Positions 25,009 through 34,417 are shown, counted from the first letter of the stretch. The stretch: DNA of 35,423 bases from Burkholderia sp. TSV86 (GCF_001522865.1 NZ_LOWB01000050.1:1-35423), one strand, 5' to 3'. A program made the numbers and translations. Notes: a model not told the origin generated them from the sequence alone.

Positions 25009-26046
25009 GTGTTCAGCTCCCTTTATCCACTCGCGCGCGCGTCCCTCTTCAAGATGGATGCGGAAGACGCTCACCATCTGACGCTGCGCATGCTCGGCGT
25101 CGCTGGCCGCTCCGGTCTCGCTTGCGCGCTCGCCGCGCGCGTACCCGATGCGCCTCGCACGGTAATGGGGCTGACGTTCCGCAATCCGATCGGCCTCGCG
25201 GCCGGCCTCGACAAGGACGGCGCGTGCATCGACGGGCTCGCCGCGCTTGGCTTCGGCTTCATCGAGGTGGGCACGGTCACGCCGCGGGCGCAGCCTGGCA
25301 ATCCGCGCCCGCGCATGTTCCGGCTGCCGGACGCGGGCGCGCTGATCAACCGGATGGGCTTCAACAACGGCGGCGTCGAGCAGTTCGTCAAGAACGTGCA
25401 GGCGGCCCGCTACCGGGGTGTGCTGGGCCTGAACATCGGCAAGAACGCCGATACGCCGATCGAGCGCGCGGCGGACGATTACTTGTATTGCCTCGAGCGC
25501 GTCTATCCGTTCGCGAGCTACGTGACGATCAACATCTCGTCGCCGAACACCAAGAACCTGCGCCAGTTGCAAGGCGCGAACGAACTCGATTCGCTGCTCG
25601 CCGCACTCAAGGACAAACAGCAGCGCCTGGCCGACTTGCACGGCAAGCACGTGCCGCTCGCGCTGAAGATCGCGCCCGATCTCGACGACGAGCAGGTGAA
25701 GGAAATCGCGGCGATGTTGCTGCGCCACCGCATCGAAGCGGTCATCGCGACCAATACGACGCTGTCGCGCGAAGCCGTCAAGGGGCTGCCGCACGCGGAC
25801 GAGGCAGGCGGGCTGTCCGGCAGGCCGGTGTTCGACGCGTCGAACGCGGTGATCCGCAAGCTGCGCGCGGAACTGGGCGACGCAATCCCGATCATCGGCG
25901 TCGGCGGCATCTTCTCGGGCGACGATGCGCGTGCGAAACTCGCCGCGGGCGCGTCGCTCGTGCAGCTCTACACGGGCTTCGTCTACCGCGGTCCGGCACT
26001 CGTCGCCGAATGCGCAAAGGCGCTCGCGCGTCAACACGCGCCTTGA
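25009..26046 (+). CDS. pyrD: Dihydroorotate dehydrogenase (quinone), class 2
   Basis: A 345-residue FMN enzyme of pyrimidine synthesis at the inner membrane that oxidises dihydroorotate and reduces ubiquinone. The N-terminal helices ([22 protein letters not shown]) form the quinone tunnel that marks class 2. The core shows [47 protein letters not shown] with the catalytic Ser, and [14 protein letters not shown]. It uses a GTG start at 25009. It follows bpt by 120 bases, with a possible own promoter (TAAAAT near 24965). Confidence 0.96.
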   Translation: MFSSLYPLARASLFKMDAEDAHHLTLRMLGVAGRSGLACALAARVPDAPRTVMGLTFRNPIGLAAGLDKDGACIDGLAALGFGFIEVGTVTPRAQPGNPRPRMFRLPDAGALINRMGFNNGGVEQFVKNVQAARYRGVLGLNIGKNADTPIERAADDYLYCLERVYPFASYVTINISSPNTKNLRQLQGANELDSLLAALKDKQQRLADLHGKHVPLALKIAPDLDDEQVKEIAAMLLRHRIEAVIATNTTLSREAVKGLPHADEAGGLSGRPVFDASNAVIRKLRAELGDAIPIIGVGGIFSGDDARAKLAAGASLVQLYTGFVYRGPALVAECAKALARQHAP

Positions 26047-26068
26047 TATAGAAATAAACAAACTATAT

Positions 26069-26095
26069 TTAGCTATCGATTGCTACTTAGCTATC
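26069..26095. repeat. TTAGCTATC direct repeat upstream of the binding-protein gene
   Basis: TTAGCTATC occurs at 26069-26077 and 26087-26095, repeating at 18-base spacing, in an AT-rich stretch 50-75 bases before the substrate-binding protein gene. This is the probable promoter region, so a regulator-binding role is plausible. Confidence 0.35.
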
Positions 26096-26143
26096 ATCCC
26101 GTCCCGATACCCGTGCCTTACCCCAGGCGGAGGAAATAACACA

Positions 26144-26938
26144 ATGAAATTCGCATTGCTGAAGAAGCTCATGGCTGCCGGCCTGGTCGGCGCGTCGCTC
26201 ATGGGCGCGGCCGCACACGCGGCCGACTTGCTCGATGAAGTCAAACAGCGCGGCACGCTGCGCATCGGCCTCGAAGGCACGTTCCCGCCGTTCAACTCGA
26301 AGAGCGCGCAAGGCGATCTCGTCGGCTTCGACGTCGATATCGCAAAGGCCATCGCGGCGAAGCTCGGCGTGAAACCCGAGTTCGTGACCACCGAATGGAG
26401 CGGCATCATCGCCGGCCTGCAGGCCGGCAAGTTCGACGTGATCGTCAACCAGGTCGGCATCACCGACAAGCGCCGCGAAACGCTCGACTTCTCCCCGGCC
26501 TACACGTACTCGAACGCGCAGCTCATCCAGCGCAAGGATGATACGCGCGAGTTCAAGTCGCTCGATGCGCTCAAGGGCAAGAAGCTCGGCGTCGCGCTCG
26601 GCACGAACTATATGGACATGGCCAAGTCGGTGCCGGGCATCGACGTGAAGACCTATCCGGGCGCGCCCGAGTATCTGCGCGATCTGGCCGCCGGGCGTCT
26701 CGACGCGGCGCTCAACGACCGCCTGATGCTCGCGTACCTGATGAAAAATTCGCAGCTGCCGCTGCGCCCGGGCGCGAACGTCGGCTCGGCCAACCCGTCG
26801 GGTATTCCTTTCAAGAAGGGCAATCCGAAGTTCGCCAAGGCGATCGCCGATGCGATGACGCAGCTCGAAGCCGATGGCACGTTCACGAAGATCTCGGACA
26901 AGTGGTTCGGCATTGACGTGACGAAACCCGCCAAGTAA
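26144..26938 (+). CDS. Amino-acid ABC transporter substrate-binding protein
   Basis: A 264-residue periplasmic protein of the SBP_bac_3 (polar amino acid) family. The first ~27 residues are a signal peptide (KKLMAAGLVGASLMGAAAHA, cleavage before ADLL). The mature part starts VKQRGTLRIGLEGTFPPFNSK and contains LVGFDVDIAKAIAAKLG, GITDKRRETLDFS and KWFGIDVT, all typical of cystine, glutamine or Lys/Arg binders. AGGAGG-like GGCGGAGG precedes ATG 26144. The ligand is not certain; FliY-like cystine binding is one candidate. Confidence 0.9.
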   Translation: MKFALLKKLMAAGLVGASLMGAAAHAADLLDEVKQRGTLRIGLEGTFPPFNSKSAQGDLVGFDVDIAKAIAAKLGVKPEFVTTEWSGIIAGLQAGKFDVIVNQVGITDKRRETLDFSPAYTYSNAQLIQRKDDTREFKSLDALKGKKLGVALGTNYMDMAKSVPGIDVKTYPGAPEYLRDLAAGRLDAALNDRLMLAYLMKNSQLPLRPGANVGSANPSGIPFKKGNPKFAKAIADAMTQLEADGTFTKISDKWFGIDVTKPAK

Positions 26939-26996
26939 CCGGTCAACGCCCCGTCCGGCCAAGCGCGCGACTTGCCGCGCCCGGCCTGCGGCAACC

Positions 26997-27024
26997 AGGG
27001 CGGCATGCGTGACGATGCCGCCCT
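26997..27024 (+). terminator. Perfect 10-bp hairpin between binding protein and permease genes
   Basis: AGGGCGGCAT and ATGCCGCCCT are exact complements around an 8-base loop, followed only by TT. It probably protects or attenuates the transcript so that the binding protein is made in excess over the permease. Confidence 0.5.
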
Positions 27025-27081
27025 TTGCATTGCGCGTCCGGTTTATGATTGCGCTTTCGCGCAAGCCTCGCCACGCTTCAC

Positions 27082-27741
27082 ATGTCGACCACTTCCCTCC
27101 TCGTCCAATCGCTTCCGGTCCTGCTGCAGGGCGCGCTGCTGACCGTCAAGTTCGCCGCGCTCTCGATGGTGGTCGGCCTCGCCGGCGGTGTCGTGCTCGC
27201 CCTGATGGGCATCGGCGGCAACGCGTTCGTTGCCGGTCTCGCGCGCGCCTACGTCAGCGTGATGCGCGGCACGCCCCTGCTCGTGCAGATCTTCGTGGTT
27301 TATTACGGACTGCCAAGCCTCGGCCTGTCGCTCGATCCGACGCCCGCCGGCGTGATCGCACTGTCCGCGAACGTTGCCGCGTATCTGTCCGAAAGCATGC
27401 GCGGCGCGATCCACGGCATCGATAAAGGACAATGGCTCGCCGCCTACAGCCTCGGGCTGTCGTGGCGGCAGACGCTGCGCTACGTGATCGGGCCGCAGGC
27501 GCTGCGCATCGCGGTGCCGAGCCTGTCGAACAGCCTCATCAGCCTGATCAAGGACACCTCGCTCGTCTCGGTGATCACGGTCACCGAGCTGCTGCGCAGC
27601 GCGCAGGAGATCATCGCCGCGACTTATCAGCCGCTGCCGCTCTATCTCGCCGCGGCGGCCGTCTATTGGGTGCTGTGCCAGCTCCTTGAATGGGCGCAGC
27701 GTTGGTACGAGCGACGGCTCGCGCTGCCGGGCCGGCATTGA
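27082..27741 (+). CDS. Amino-acid ABC transporter permease (HisM/GlnP family)
   Basis: A 219-residue inner-membrane permease with about five hydrophobic segments. It has the family EAA loop (GIDKGQWLAAYSLGLSWRQTLRYVIGPQALRI) that binds the ATPase, plus MRGTPLLVQIFVVYYGLP and LISLIKDTSLVSVITVTELL. The ATG at 27082 gives the standard N-terminus (SLLVQSLPVLLQGALLTVK). It is paired with the binding protein 143 bases upstream. No ATPase gene follows, so the ATPase must come from another locus. Confidence 0.93.
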   Translation: MSTTSLLVQSLPVLLQGALLTVKFAALSMVVGLAGGVVLALMGIGGNAFVAGLARAYVSVMRGTPLLVQIFVVYYGLPSLGLSLDPTPAGVIALSANVAAYLSESMRGAIHGIDKGQWLAAYSLGLSWRQTLRYVIGPQALRIAVPSLSNSLISLIKDTSLVSVITVTELLRSAQEIIAATYQPLPLYLAAAAVYWVLCQLLEWAQRWYERRLALPGRH

Positions 27742-27743
27742 GC

Positions 27744-27776
27744 GCGCCTGGGCCGGCGCGCTGCCGGCCCAGGCGC
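27744..27776. terminator. 14-bp perfect hairpin between convergent genes
   Basis: GCGCCTGGGCCGGC pairs exactly with GCCGGCCCAGGCGC around GCGCT. It sits between the permease stop and the oxidoreductase stop. There is no T run, but the strength and place suit a bidirectional transcription barrier. Confidence 0.6.
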
Positions 27777-27787
27777 GGCGAGCGGCG

Positions 27788-28771
27788 TCAGTCCATCGGA
27801 TAGCGCACGCCGAGCGCCGCGCGCGCCGCATCGGTCATCGCGATCATCCGTCGGGAATGATCGTGCGTCATCACCGGGCTTTCGAGCGCCCCCGCACGCA
27901 GCAGCTCGCAGAAATGCGCGGCTTCGTAATTGAGGCCGCCGCCGTCGAACGGCTCGTCAAGCTCGACGATGCGGCCGTCCGCATAACGGATCGTCGCCCG
28001 CGCCGGATTCCACCAATTCTCGTGAATGGTCACGGTGCCGCCGCTGGCGGCAAGCAAAGCGTCGCCACGTCCCATCACGTCGAGTCCGCAAAAGAGCTGC
28101 GATATGCCGCGCTCGTGCCGCGCATTGACGCTCGCGAACACGTCCACGCCGGTCGCGCCGACACGGCCGAGCGTCTGCATATCGAGCACGGCGCCGAGCC
28201 AGTCGACCGCCAGGAACATTTCGTAGATGCCGATATCGAGCAGTGCACCGCCCGCGTGCTCCGCGCGATAGACGGGATGCCCGGCGGGCACCGTCGACGA
28301 TGCGCAGCCGGCGCGCACGAGCGCGACGTCGCCGATCGGGTCAGTGGCCAGATGCGCACGCAATTTCCGGTATAGCGGATAGAACGGCGGCTTCATCGCC
28401 TCCATGAAAAGGCGCTGCGAGGCGCGCGCGGCGGCGAGCACCGCTTCGAGTTCCCGTGCGTTGACGGTCGCGGGCTTCTCGCACAACACCGCCTTGCCAG
28501 CGCCAAGCGCCGCGCACGCGTACTGCGCATGGCTGTCGTTCAGCGTCGCGATATAGACAGCGTCGATGCCGGAAGCAAGCAGCGCGTCGAAGTTGCCGAC
28601 GCATGCGCCGCCGTGTTCGCGGCAAAATTCGGCGGCCGCGTCGGCGCGGCGCGCCCAGACGTGCGCGAGCGTGGCGTCGCGCACATGCGCAAGCCCTTGA
28701 GCAAACCTGCGCGCGATGCTGCCCGCGCCGACGATGCCGAAACGAATCGGCGCCGGAGAATGTTCGGTCAT
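27788..28771 (-). CDS. Gfo/Idh/MocA-family oxidoreductase
   Basis: A 327-residue NAD(P)-dependent dehydrogenase. The N-terminal Rossmann fold is seen in IRFGIVGAGSIARRFAQGL, the conserved catalytic-Lys motif in AVLCEKPATVN, and the C-terminal substrate domain in GGALLDIGIYEM. Members oxidise sugars, inositols or dihydrodiols; the substrate is not evident. The start at 28771 (MTEHSPAPIRFG) is chosen because only the Rossmann strand should follow it closely. It lies downstream of a GntR-type regulator on the same strand and may be its target. Confidence 0.88.
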   Translation of the reverse strand: MTEHSPAPIRFGIVGAGSIARRFAQGLAHVRDATLAHVWARRADAAAEFCREHGGACVGNFDALLASGIDAVYIATLNDSHAQYACAALGAGKAVLCEKPATVNARELEAVLAAARASQRLFMEAMKPPFYPLYRKLRAHLATDPIGDVALVRAGCASSTVPAGHPVYRAEHAGGALLDIGIYEMFLAVDWLGAVLDMQTLGRVGATGVDVFASVNARHERGISQLFCGLDVMGRGDALLAASGGTVTIHENWWNPARATIRYADGRIVELDEPFDGGGLNYEAAHFCELLRAGALESPVMTHDHSRRMIAMTDAARAALGVRYPMD

Positions 28772-28874
28772 CGATGAGGATTCCGTGTCGCAGAACAAGC
28801 CGGCGCGAAGCAAAAAGCCGGGCCGGCCGCCATGATAAACGGCCGGCATGCGCCACGGCGATACAGCGACGCGA

Positions 28875-29588
28875 TCAGCCCCGTTCGGGCAGCTCCACCG
28901 CGAAGTCTCGCATCTCCTCCACCGTGTAGCCGATCAGATCGAGCGCGGCGGCTTCCGCCTCGCGTGAATCGCGACGCTCGATCGCCTCGACCACCCGCGC
29001 GTGCGACTTGAACGCGAGCGCGCGAATGCCCTCGCGCTGGCTCATCCGGCGATTCACGAGCCGCAACGCGCCGCGAATGATCGCCGCCATCTGCTGGAAA
29101 AACTGATTGCCGCTCGCATGCACGATCCGCGTATGCAGCAGCTCGTCAGCCTCGTCGTAGGCCGGCGAACCCGGCTCGGCAAGCTTGAACAGCTCGAAAG
29201 CCTCGCGAATGCCTACGATCTCCGCCGTGCTCGCGCGCATCGCCGCCTGTGCGGTCGCACGCGGCTCGATCAGCGTCCGGAACTCGATCACGTCGCGCAT
29301 GAATTGCGGATCCGGTTTTGCGCGGAAACGCCAATTCACCACGTCCTCGTCGATCATCCGCCAATCGTGCATCGGCCGCACGCGCGTACCAACCTTCGGC
29401 CGCACATCCAGCATGTCGCGCGCAAGCAACATCGACAACGCCTCGCGCATCACCGTGCGGCTGACGTCGAAGTCTTTCGACAGCACATCCTGCGGCGGCA
29501 ATACGCCGCCATACTTGTCCTCGACGATTCCCGCGACAAGCCCATCCATCACTTTGCTGACCAGTGACCGGTCTTTTCCCTGCTCCAT
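28875..29588 (-). CDS. GntR/FadR-family transcriptional regulator (FCD domain)
   Basis: A 237-residue regulator. Residues about 5-75 are a winged helix (VSKVMDGLVAGIVEDKYGG-VLPPQDVLSKDFDVSRTVMREALSMLLARDMLDVRPKVGTRV in outline). Residues about 95-225 are an FCD effector domain with metal-binding His residues in LLHTRIVHASGN and KSHARVVEAI. FCD regulators often sense sugar acids or other carboxylates. The neighbouring oxidoreductase suggests a sugar-related ligand, which is inference. Confidence 0.9.
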   Translation of the reverse strand: MEQGKDRSLVSKVMDGLVAGIVEDKYGGVLPPQDVLSKDFDVSRTVMREALSMLLARDMLDVRPKVGTRVRPMHDWRMIDEDVVNWRFRAKPDPQFMRDVIEFRTLIEPRATAQAAMRASTAEIVGIREAFELFKLAEPGSPAYDEADELLHTRIVHASGNQFFQQMAAIIRGALRLVNRRMSQREGIRALAFKSHARVVEAIERRDSREAEAAALDLIGYTVEEMRDFAVELPERG

Positions 29589-29921
29589 GAGACCTCCCCG
29601 AACATTACCTGTATTGGCACAATGCCCTCGCAGTCTCGCCGGCCCTTGATCGAAACAACTCTCAACTTCTGCTCTTTGTTCTTATGATCGATACGTTGCT
29701 GAGTTCGCCGAATTTACGCCATCTGGTAAACACCTGACAGGGTAATCCCTCTTACTATATCCAGAAATATTCGTTTCTCAAAAACCCCCGCCGGACGGGC
29801 TTTTCGAGCCCGCCCAGCCTGAGCCCGAATGGTTGGCGAAAGAATTGCGTTGCATTTTTTCAATTGAATGAAGCGCAATTCGATCAAGCTTACATTTCAC
29901 ATGAATTACTGAATAACTGAA
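29589..29921. other. Intergenic region upstream of the GntR gene
   Basis: These 333 bases lie between the minus-strand regulator start and the rpiA stop. They hold the regulator promoter region (AT-richer 29640-29780, with ACCTGTATTGG and CTGGTAAACACCTGACAGG near-repeats) and the rpiA terminator hairpin. No gene is seen. Confidence 0.5.
29793..29815 (-). terminator. Terminator-like hairpin after rpiA
   Basis: CGGGCT-TTTCG-AGCCCG with flanking GG/CC pairing, followed on the minus strand by GGGGGTTTTT. It lies about 107 bases past the rpiA stop. The T run is offset from the stem by about eight bases. Confidence 0.5.
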
Positions 29922-30617
29922 TTAATGCCGCGCATAGGCGATCGTCTCGACGCCGTGCTCCGTGCCGAGCAGGCACAAATCCGCGCCGCGCGCCGCGAAC
30001 AACCCCACCGTCACGACCCCCGGCCAAGCGTTGATCGTTGACTCGAGCCCGCGCGGATCGTCGATCGACAGCCCCTTGACGTCCAGGATCTCGTTGCCGT
30101 TGTCAGTCACGTAGGGCGTGCCGTCCGGCTTCACGCGCAACACGGGCACGCCGCCGAGCGCCGCGAAGCGCCGGCCGACCGCGGTGCGGGCCATCGGCAC
30201 GACCTCGACCGGCAGCGGGAACCGGCCGAGCACCGGCACGCGCTTGCTCGCATCGGCGATGCAGACGAACGTTTCGGCGACCGAAGCAACGATCTTCTCG
30301 CGCGTCAGCGCGCCGCCACCGCCCTTGATCATCGCACCTGACGCGTCGATTTCGTCGGCGCCGTCGACATACACCTGCAGCGCGTCGACTTCGTTCAGAT
30401 CGAAGACCCGGATGCCGTGCGATTTCAGGCGCTCGGTTGTCGCGACCGAACTCGACACCGCACCGCGATAGCGATCCTTGAAGGCGGCGAGCGCATCGAT
30501 GAAGCAATTGGCGGTTGAGCCCGTGCCCACGCCGAGCACCGCGCCTTGCGGCACGTTGTCGATCACGTAACGGGCGGCGGCCTCGCCAACGAGGCGTTTG
30601 AGTTCGTCTTGGGTCAT
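29922..30617 (-). CDS. rpiA: Ribose-5-phosphate isomerase A
   Basis: A 231-residue enzyme that interconverts ribose-5-phosphate and ribulose-5-phosphate in the pentose phosphate pathway. The phosphate loop [15 protein letters not shown], the VDGADEID acid pair and [12 protein letters not shown], which carries the catalytic Lys and Glu, are all intact. ATG 30617 gives the family N-terminus [17 protein letters not shown]. It stands alone between terminator-like hairpins at 29793 and 30664. Confidence 0.97.
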   Translation of the reverse strand: MTQDELKRLVGEAAARYVIDNVPQGAVLGVGTGSTANCFIDALAAFKDRYRGAVSSSVATTERLKSHGIRVFDLNEVDALQVYVDGADEIDASGAMIKGGGGALTREKIVASVAETFVCIADASKRVPVLGRFPLPVEVVPMARTAVGRRFAALGGVPVLRVKPDGTPYVTDNGNEILDVKGLSIDDPRGLESTINAWPGVVTVGLFAARGADLCLLGTEHGVETIAYARH

Positions 30618-30663
30618 GGCAGCGTCAAATCGTCAAAGGTGCAAAAGGCGCAAGTTTACCGGC

Positions 30664-30689
30664 AGCGGGCGCCGCCGCCCGCTTTTTTT
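30664..30689 (+). terminator. Strong plus-strand rho-independent terminator with no plus-strand gene
   Basis: AGCGGGCG-CCGC-CGCCCGCT with seven T (30683-30689) is a textbook terminator on the plus strand. Both neighbours (rpiA and rlmB) are on the minus strand, so it does not end any annotated gene. It may end an unannotated plus-strand RNA running over the rpiA 5' region. Confidence 0.6.
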
Positions 30690-30777
30690 CGCCATGTGCG
30701 CGCCGCCCACGCAAGCCGCGCGACGTCCTTCGCATCCCGAACCATCCCGTTCGGACAGGCGCCGTTGGCCGCCCGCG

Positions 30778-31521
30778 CTACTTTTTCAAACCTCGCTGCC
30801 GCACCGCCTCATACAGGCAAACGCCGCTCGCAACCGATACGTTCAAGCTCTCGACGCTGCCCGCCATCGGGATGAACATCACTTCGTCGCATGTGTCGCG
30901 CGTCAGACGCCGCATCCCCTCGCCCTCCGCTCCCATCACGAGCGCGATGGGGCCGTCGAGCTTCGTATCGTACAAGCTCGCCGTCGCGTCGTCCGATGTA
31001 CCGATCACCCATACGCCCGCATCCTTCAGTTCGCGCAACGCCCGCGCGAGATTCGTCACCGTGATGTATGGCACCGTATCGGCCGCGCCGCTCGCGACTT
31101 TCGCAGCCGTCGCATTGAGGCCGACCGCACGGTCGCGCGGCGCGATGATCGCGTGCGCGCCCGCCGCATCAGCCACGCGCAAGCACGCGCCCAGGTTGTG
31201 CGGATCGGTCACGCCGTCGAGCACGAGCAGCAACGCCGGCCCGCCGATGCCGTCCAGCAGTTCCGCGAGATTCTGCGCAAGCGGCAGATCCTCGACGCGC
31301 GCGACAACGCCCTGGTGCCGCTCGGTATGCGCGAGCCCCCAAAGACGCGTTTCGTCAGCGGCAATGACGCGCACGCCCGCTTCCTTCGCGGCGTGCAGAA
31401 AATCCTGCATCCGGCGATCGCGGCGCGTCGCATCGTAGAACACCTCGGCAACCGTCGACGCGTCGTGCCGCATGCGCGCGGTCACCGCATGAAAACCGTA
31501 GAGAACCTTCAAACGTGACAT
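30778..31521 (-). CDS. rlmB: 23S rRNA (guanosine-2'-O-)-methyltransferase
   Basis: A 247-residue SPOUT-fold enzyme that methylates G2251 (E. coli numbering) in 23S rRNA. The N-terminal L30e-like RNA-binding part ([18 protein letters not shown]...[10 protein letters not shown]) is followed by the three SPOUT motifs: [32 protein letters not shown] and [15 protein letters not shown]. It lies 137 bases after rnr on the same strand, the usual rnr-rlmB order, although a terminator lies between them. Confidence 0.97.
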   Translation of the reverse strand: MSRLKVLYGFHAVTARMRHDASTVAEVFYDATRRDRRMQDFLHAAKEAGVRVIAADETRLWGLAHTERHQGVVARVEDLPLAQNLAELLDGIGGPALLLVLDGVTDPHNLGACLRVADAAGAHAIIAPRDRAVGLNATAAKVASGAADTVPYITVTNLARALRELKDAGVWVIGTSDDATASLYDTKLDGPIALVMGAEGEGMRRLTRDTCDEVMFIPMAGSVESLNVSVASGVCLYEAVRQRGLKK

Positions 31522-31578
31522 GGCTCGAACAACCTTCCATCAAAAACCATGGCCGCGCCCGGCGCGCGGTCATATGGG

Positions 31579-31616
31579 AAAAGAAAAGCGCCGCGCACCC
31601 AGCCGGGCGCGCGGCG
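31579..31616 (-). terminator. Rho-independent terminator of rnr
   Basis: CGCCGCGC and GCGCGGCG pair around a 12-base loop and are followed on the minus strand by TTTTCTTTT. It starts 43 bases past the rnr stop and may reduce read-through into rlmB. Confidence 0.65.
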
Positions 31617-31658
31617 TCTCGATCGGCAAGCGTCGCCGGCAATGGGCGACACGCGCAT

Positions 31659-34175
31659 TCAGTACTTCTTGCGCGAACGCGCTTTTTTTGCGGCGGGCTT
31701 CGCCGCCGCCCCCTTCTTGCGCGCGGCGCGCGCCTCCTTCACCGCCGCGCTTGGCGCAGCCGCCGCCTTCTTGCGGCGCACGGGCGCCTCCGCGGGCGGC
31801 AACGCGCGCACACGCGGGCCGCCCGGCTCGGCGGCGCCGGACACCGATGCACGCGGGGCTTTGACCGGCGTATCGCGCACGAGGCGGAAATCGATCTTGC
31901 GCGCGTCGAGATCGACGCGGCTCACCTGCACCCGCACACGATCGGACAGCCGATAGCGAATACCGGTGCGCTCGCCGCGCAACTCGTTCTTCACTTCGTC
32001 GTACTGGAAATAATCCGCGCCGAGTTCCGTCACATGCACCAAGCCTTCGATAAACAGCGTATCGAGCTGCACGAAAATGCCGAACGACGTCACGCCGTTC
32101 ACCATCCCGCCATATTCCTCGCCGAGCTTGTCGCGCATGAAATAGCACTTGAGCCACGCCTCGACGTCGCGCGACGCCTCGTCCGCGCGGCGCTCGTTCG
32201 CCGAGCAGTGCAGCCCAAGCTCTTCCCAGATCGCCGCGTTCGAACGCGCGCGGCCGCGCGATTCGTCGTCCTCGCGTTGCATCGCGCGGGCGCGCGGCGA
32301 CAGCGCGGTGTTCAACTCGACGCCGTCCGGCGATTTCGGCACGTACTTCTTTCCCGCGAGAATCGCATAGATCGCACGATGCGTAAGCAGATCGGGATAG
32401 CGGCGAATCGGGCTCGTGAAATGCGCATAGGCATCGTATGCCAGCCCGAAATGGCCGATGTTGTCGGGGCTATAGACGGCCTGCTGCATCGAGCGCAACA
32501 ACATCGGCTGCAACATCTGCGCATCGGGGCGGTCGCGGATGTGCGCCATCAGCGCCGCGTAATCGCTTGCGTGCGGCGTGTCGCCGCCGCCGAGCGTGAG
32601 GCCCATGTCGCGCAGGAACGCGCGCAGGTTCTCGAGCTTTTCCGGCGTCGGTCCCGCATGCACGCGATACAGGCCCGGATGCTTGTTGCGCTTCAGAAAA
32701 TCGGCCGCGCAGACGTTCGCGGCAAGCATGCACTCCTCGATCAGACGGTGCGCGTCGTTGCGCTGGCGCGGCAGAATCTGCTCGATCTTGCCTTGCGCAT
32801 TGCAAACGATATAGGTTTCCGTCGTGTCGAAATCGATCGCGCCTCGCTTTTGCCGCGCGACGAACAGCGCCTTGTAGACGCCATATAGATTCTGCAAATG
32901 CGGCAGCAACTCCGCGCGGCGCGCCGCCTCCGGCCCCTTGGTGTTCGCCAGCACCGCGGCCACCTCGGTATACGTCAGGCGCGCGGCCGAGTGAATCACG
33001 GCCGGATAGAACTGATAGGCCTTGATATCGCCTCGCGCGTTGATGACGATGTCGCAGGCAAGCACGCAGCGGTCGACCTGCGGATTCAGCGAACAGAGCC
33101 CGTTCGACAGCTTCTCCGGCAACATCGGGATCACGCGGCGCGGGAAGTACACCGACGTGCTGCGCTCGAGCGCGTCGGCATCGAGCGCGCTGCCCGGCTG
33201 CACATAGTGCGAGACGTCCGCGATCGCGACGATCAGGCGAAAACCCCCGCCGCGCCCGAGCGCAACGGGCTCGCAATATACCGCGTCGTCGAAATCGCGC
33301 GCGTCCTCGCCGTCGATCGTGACGAGCGGCACATCGCGCAGATCGACGCGATAGCGCAGATCGGCCGGTCTCACCTTGTCCGGCAGCGCGGCGGCCTCAT
33401 CGAGCGCAGCGCCGCCGAATTCGTAAGGCACGCCGTACTTGCGCACCGCGATCTCGATTTCCATGCCGGGATCGTCGATGTCGCCGAGCACCTCGACCAC
33501 GCGGCCGAGCGGCTGCGAATGCCGGCTCGGAAAATCCGTCAGCTCGACGACGACCACTTGCCCGACCTTCGCCTTCTTTGCGTTTTGCGCGACCAGGATA
33601 TCGTGGCCGATGCGCTTGTCCTCCGGCGCGACAATGAGCGTGCCGTTCTCGTTCAGCATGCGCCCGATCACGCGCTTGTTCGCGCGCTCCGTCACCTCGA
33701 CGACATGCCCTTCCGGCCGCCCCCGCCGGTCGTAGCCGACGATCCGCGCAAGCACGCGGTCGTTGTGCATGACCTTTTGCATCTCCGCGTTCGGTAGAAA
33801 CAGATCGTCTTGGCCGTCGTCACGAATCACGAAACCATAGCCGTCGCGATGGCCCTGCACGCGTCCCGCGACGAAGTTCGACGGATGCGTCAGCTGATAA
33901 TGACCACGCTTGTCGAGCCGGATCTGGCCGTCGCGCTCCATCGCGGCGACGCGCCGGAAGAATCCTTCGCGCTCCTGACGCTTGATCGACAGCGCTTCGG
34001 CGATGTCGTTCGCGGCGAGCGGCGCGTCGCTCGTGCGCAGCACGCCGAGAATCTCTTCGCGGCTCGGGATGGGATACGGATACTTGCTCAAGGGCTTGTC
34101 GATGATTGTTCTCGGTGCGTTTGGCTTGCGTGACGGGCAGCAGACAGACGCTGGACGGGCGTCCCGCTCGTTCAT
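31659..34175 (-). CDS. rnr: Ribonuclease R
   Basis: An 838-residue processive 3'-5' exoribonuclease that unwinds and degrades structured RNA. The order of domains is: helix-turn-helix (REEILGVLRTSDAPLAANDIA), cold-shock domains (VAGRVQGHRDGYGFVIRDDG), RNB catalytic domain with the metal-binding Asp cluster (VTIDGEDARDFDDAVY) and TSPIRRYPDLLTHRAI, then S1 (YGGMVNGVTSFGIFVQLD). A Lys/Ala-rich basic tail of about 50 residues follows. ATG 34175 is preferred; the longer upstream frame has no family match and would run back toward tRNA-Leu. Confidence 0.96.
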   Translation of the reverse strand: MNERDARPASVCCPSRKPNAPRTIIDKPLSKYPYPIPSREEILGVLRTSDAPLAANDIAEALSIKRQEREGFFRRVAAMERDGQIRLDKRGHYQLTHPSNFVAGRVQGHRDGYGFVIRDDGQDDLFLPNAEMQKVMHNDRVLARIVGYDRRGRPEGHVVEVTERANKRVIGRMLNENGTLIVAPEDKRIGHDILVAQNAKKAKVGQVVVVELTDFPSRHSQPLGRVVEVLGDIDDPGMEIEIAVRKYGVPYEFGGAALDEAAALPDKVRPADLRYRVDLRDVPLVTIDGEDARDFDDAVYCEPVALGRGGGFRLIVAIADVSHYVQPGSALDADALERSTSVYFPRRVIPMLPEKLSNGLCSLNPQVDRCVLACDIVINARGDIKAYQFYPAVIHSAARLTYTEVAAVLANTKGPEAARRAELLPHLQNLYGVYKALFVARQKRGAIDFDTTETYIVCNAQGKIEQILPRQRNDAHRLIEECMLAANVCAADFLKRNKHPGLYRVHAGPTPEKLENLRAFLRDMGLTLGGGDTPHASDYAALMAHIRDRPDAQMLQPMLLRSMQQAVYSPDNIGHFGLAYDAYAHFTSPIRRYPDLLTHRAIYAILAGKKYVPKSPDGVELNTALSPRARAMQREDDESRGRARSNAAIWEELGLHCSANERRADEASRDVEAWLKCYFMRDKLGEEYGGMVNGVTSFGIFVQLDTLFIEGLVHVTELGADYFQYDEVKNELRGERTGIRYRLSDRVRVQVSRVDLDARKIDFRLVRDTPVKAPRASVSGAAEPGGPRVRALPPAEAPVRRKKAAAAPSAAVKEARAARKKGAAAKPAAKKARSRKKY

Positions 34176-34270
34176 GCCGCCCCATTCTAACACCCGCTGC
34201 TGCACCAAACGGGCCACCGGCCGCGTATTGAGTAGCATTCGGCCAGATCGATTCGAGTGCTGAAAAAGTA

Positions 34271-34298
34271 TTGACAGCCTCGTTCTGTACCTTATAAT
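34271..34298 (+). promoter_or_regulatory. Near-consensus promoter of tRNA-Leu
   Basis: TTGACA (34271-34276) and TATAAT (34293-34298) are separated by 16 bases, 23 bases before the tRNA. Both hexamers are perfect consensus. Confidence 0.85.
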
Positions 34299-34321
34299 GG
34301 CGATCTTTGCAGCACACACCT

Positions 34322-34408
34322 GCCCAGGTGGCGGAATTGGTAGACGCACTAGGTTCAGGTCCTAGCGGTGGCAACACCGTGGAGGTTCGAGTCCTCTCCT
34401 GGGCACCA
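34322..34408 (+). tRNA. tRNA-Leu (CAG)
   Basis: An 87-base class II tRNA. The acceptor GCCCAGG pairs with CCTGGGC, CCA is encoded, and the long variable arm GGTGGCAACACC is present. The anticodon loop TTCAGGT gives CAG, reading the CUG codons that dominate this GC-rich genome. Confidence 0.96.
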
Positions 34409-34417
34409 GTTGTTTTG

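Noticed and set aside
31515..32888. A 457-codon plus-strand frame opposite rnr
   Set aside because: It is antisense to the intact RNase R gene and has no recognisable domain or ribosome binding site.
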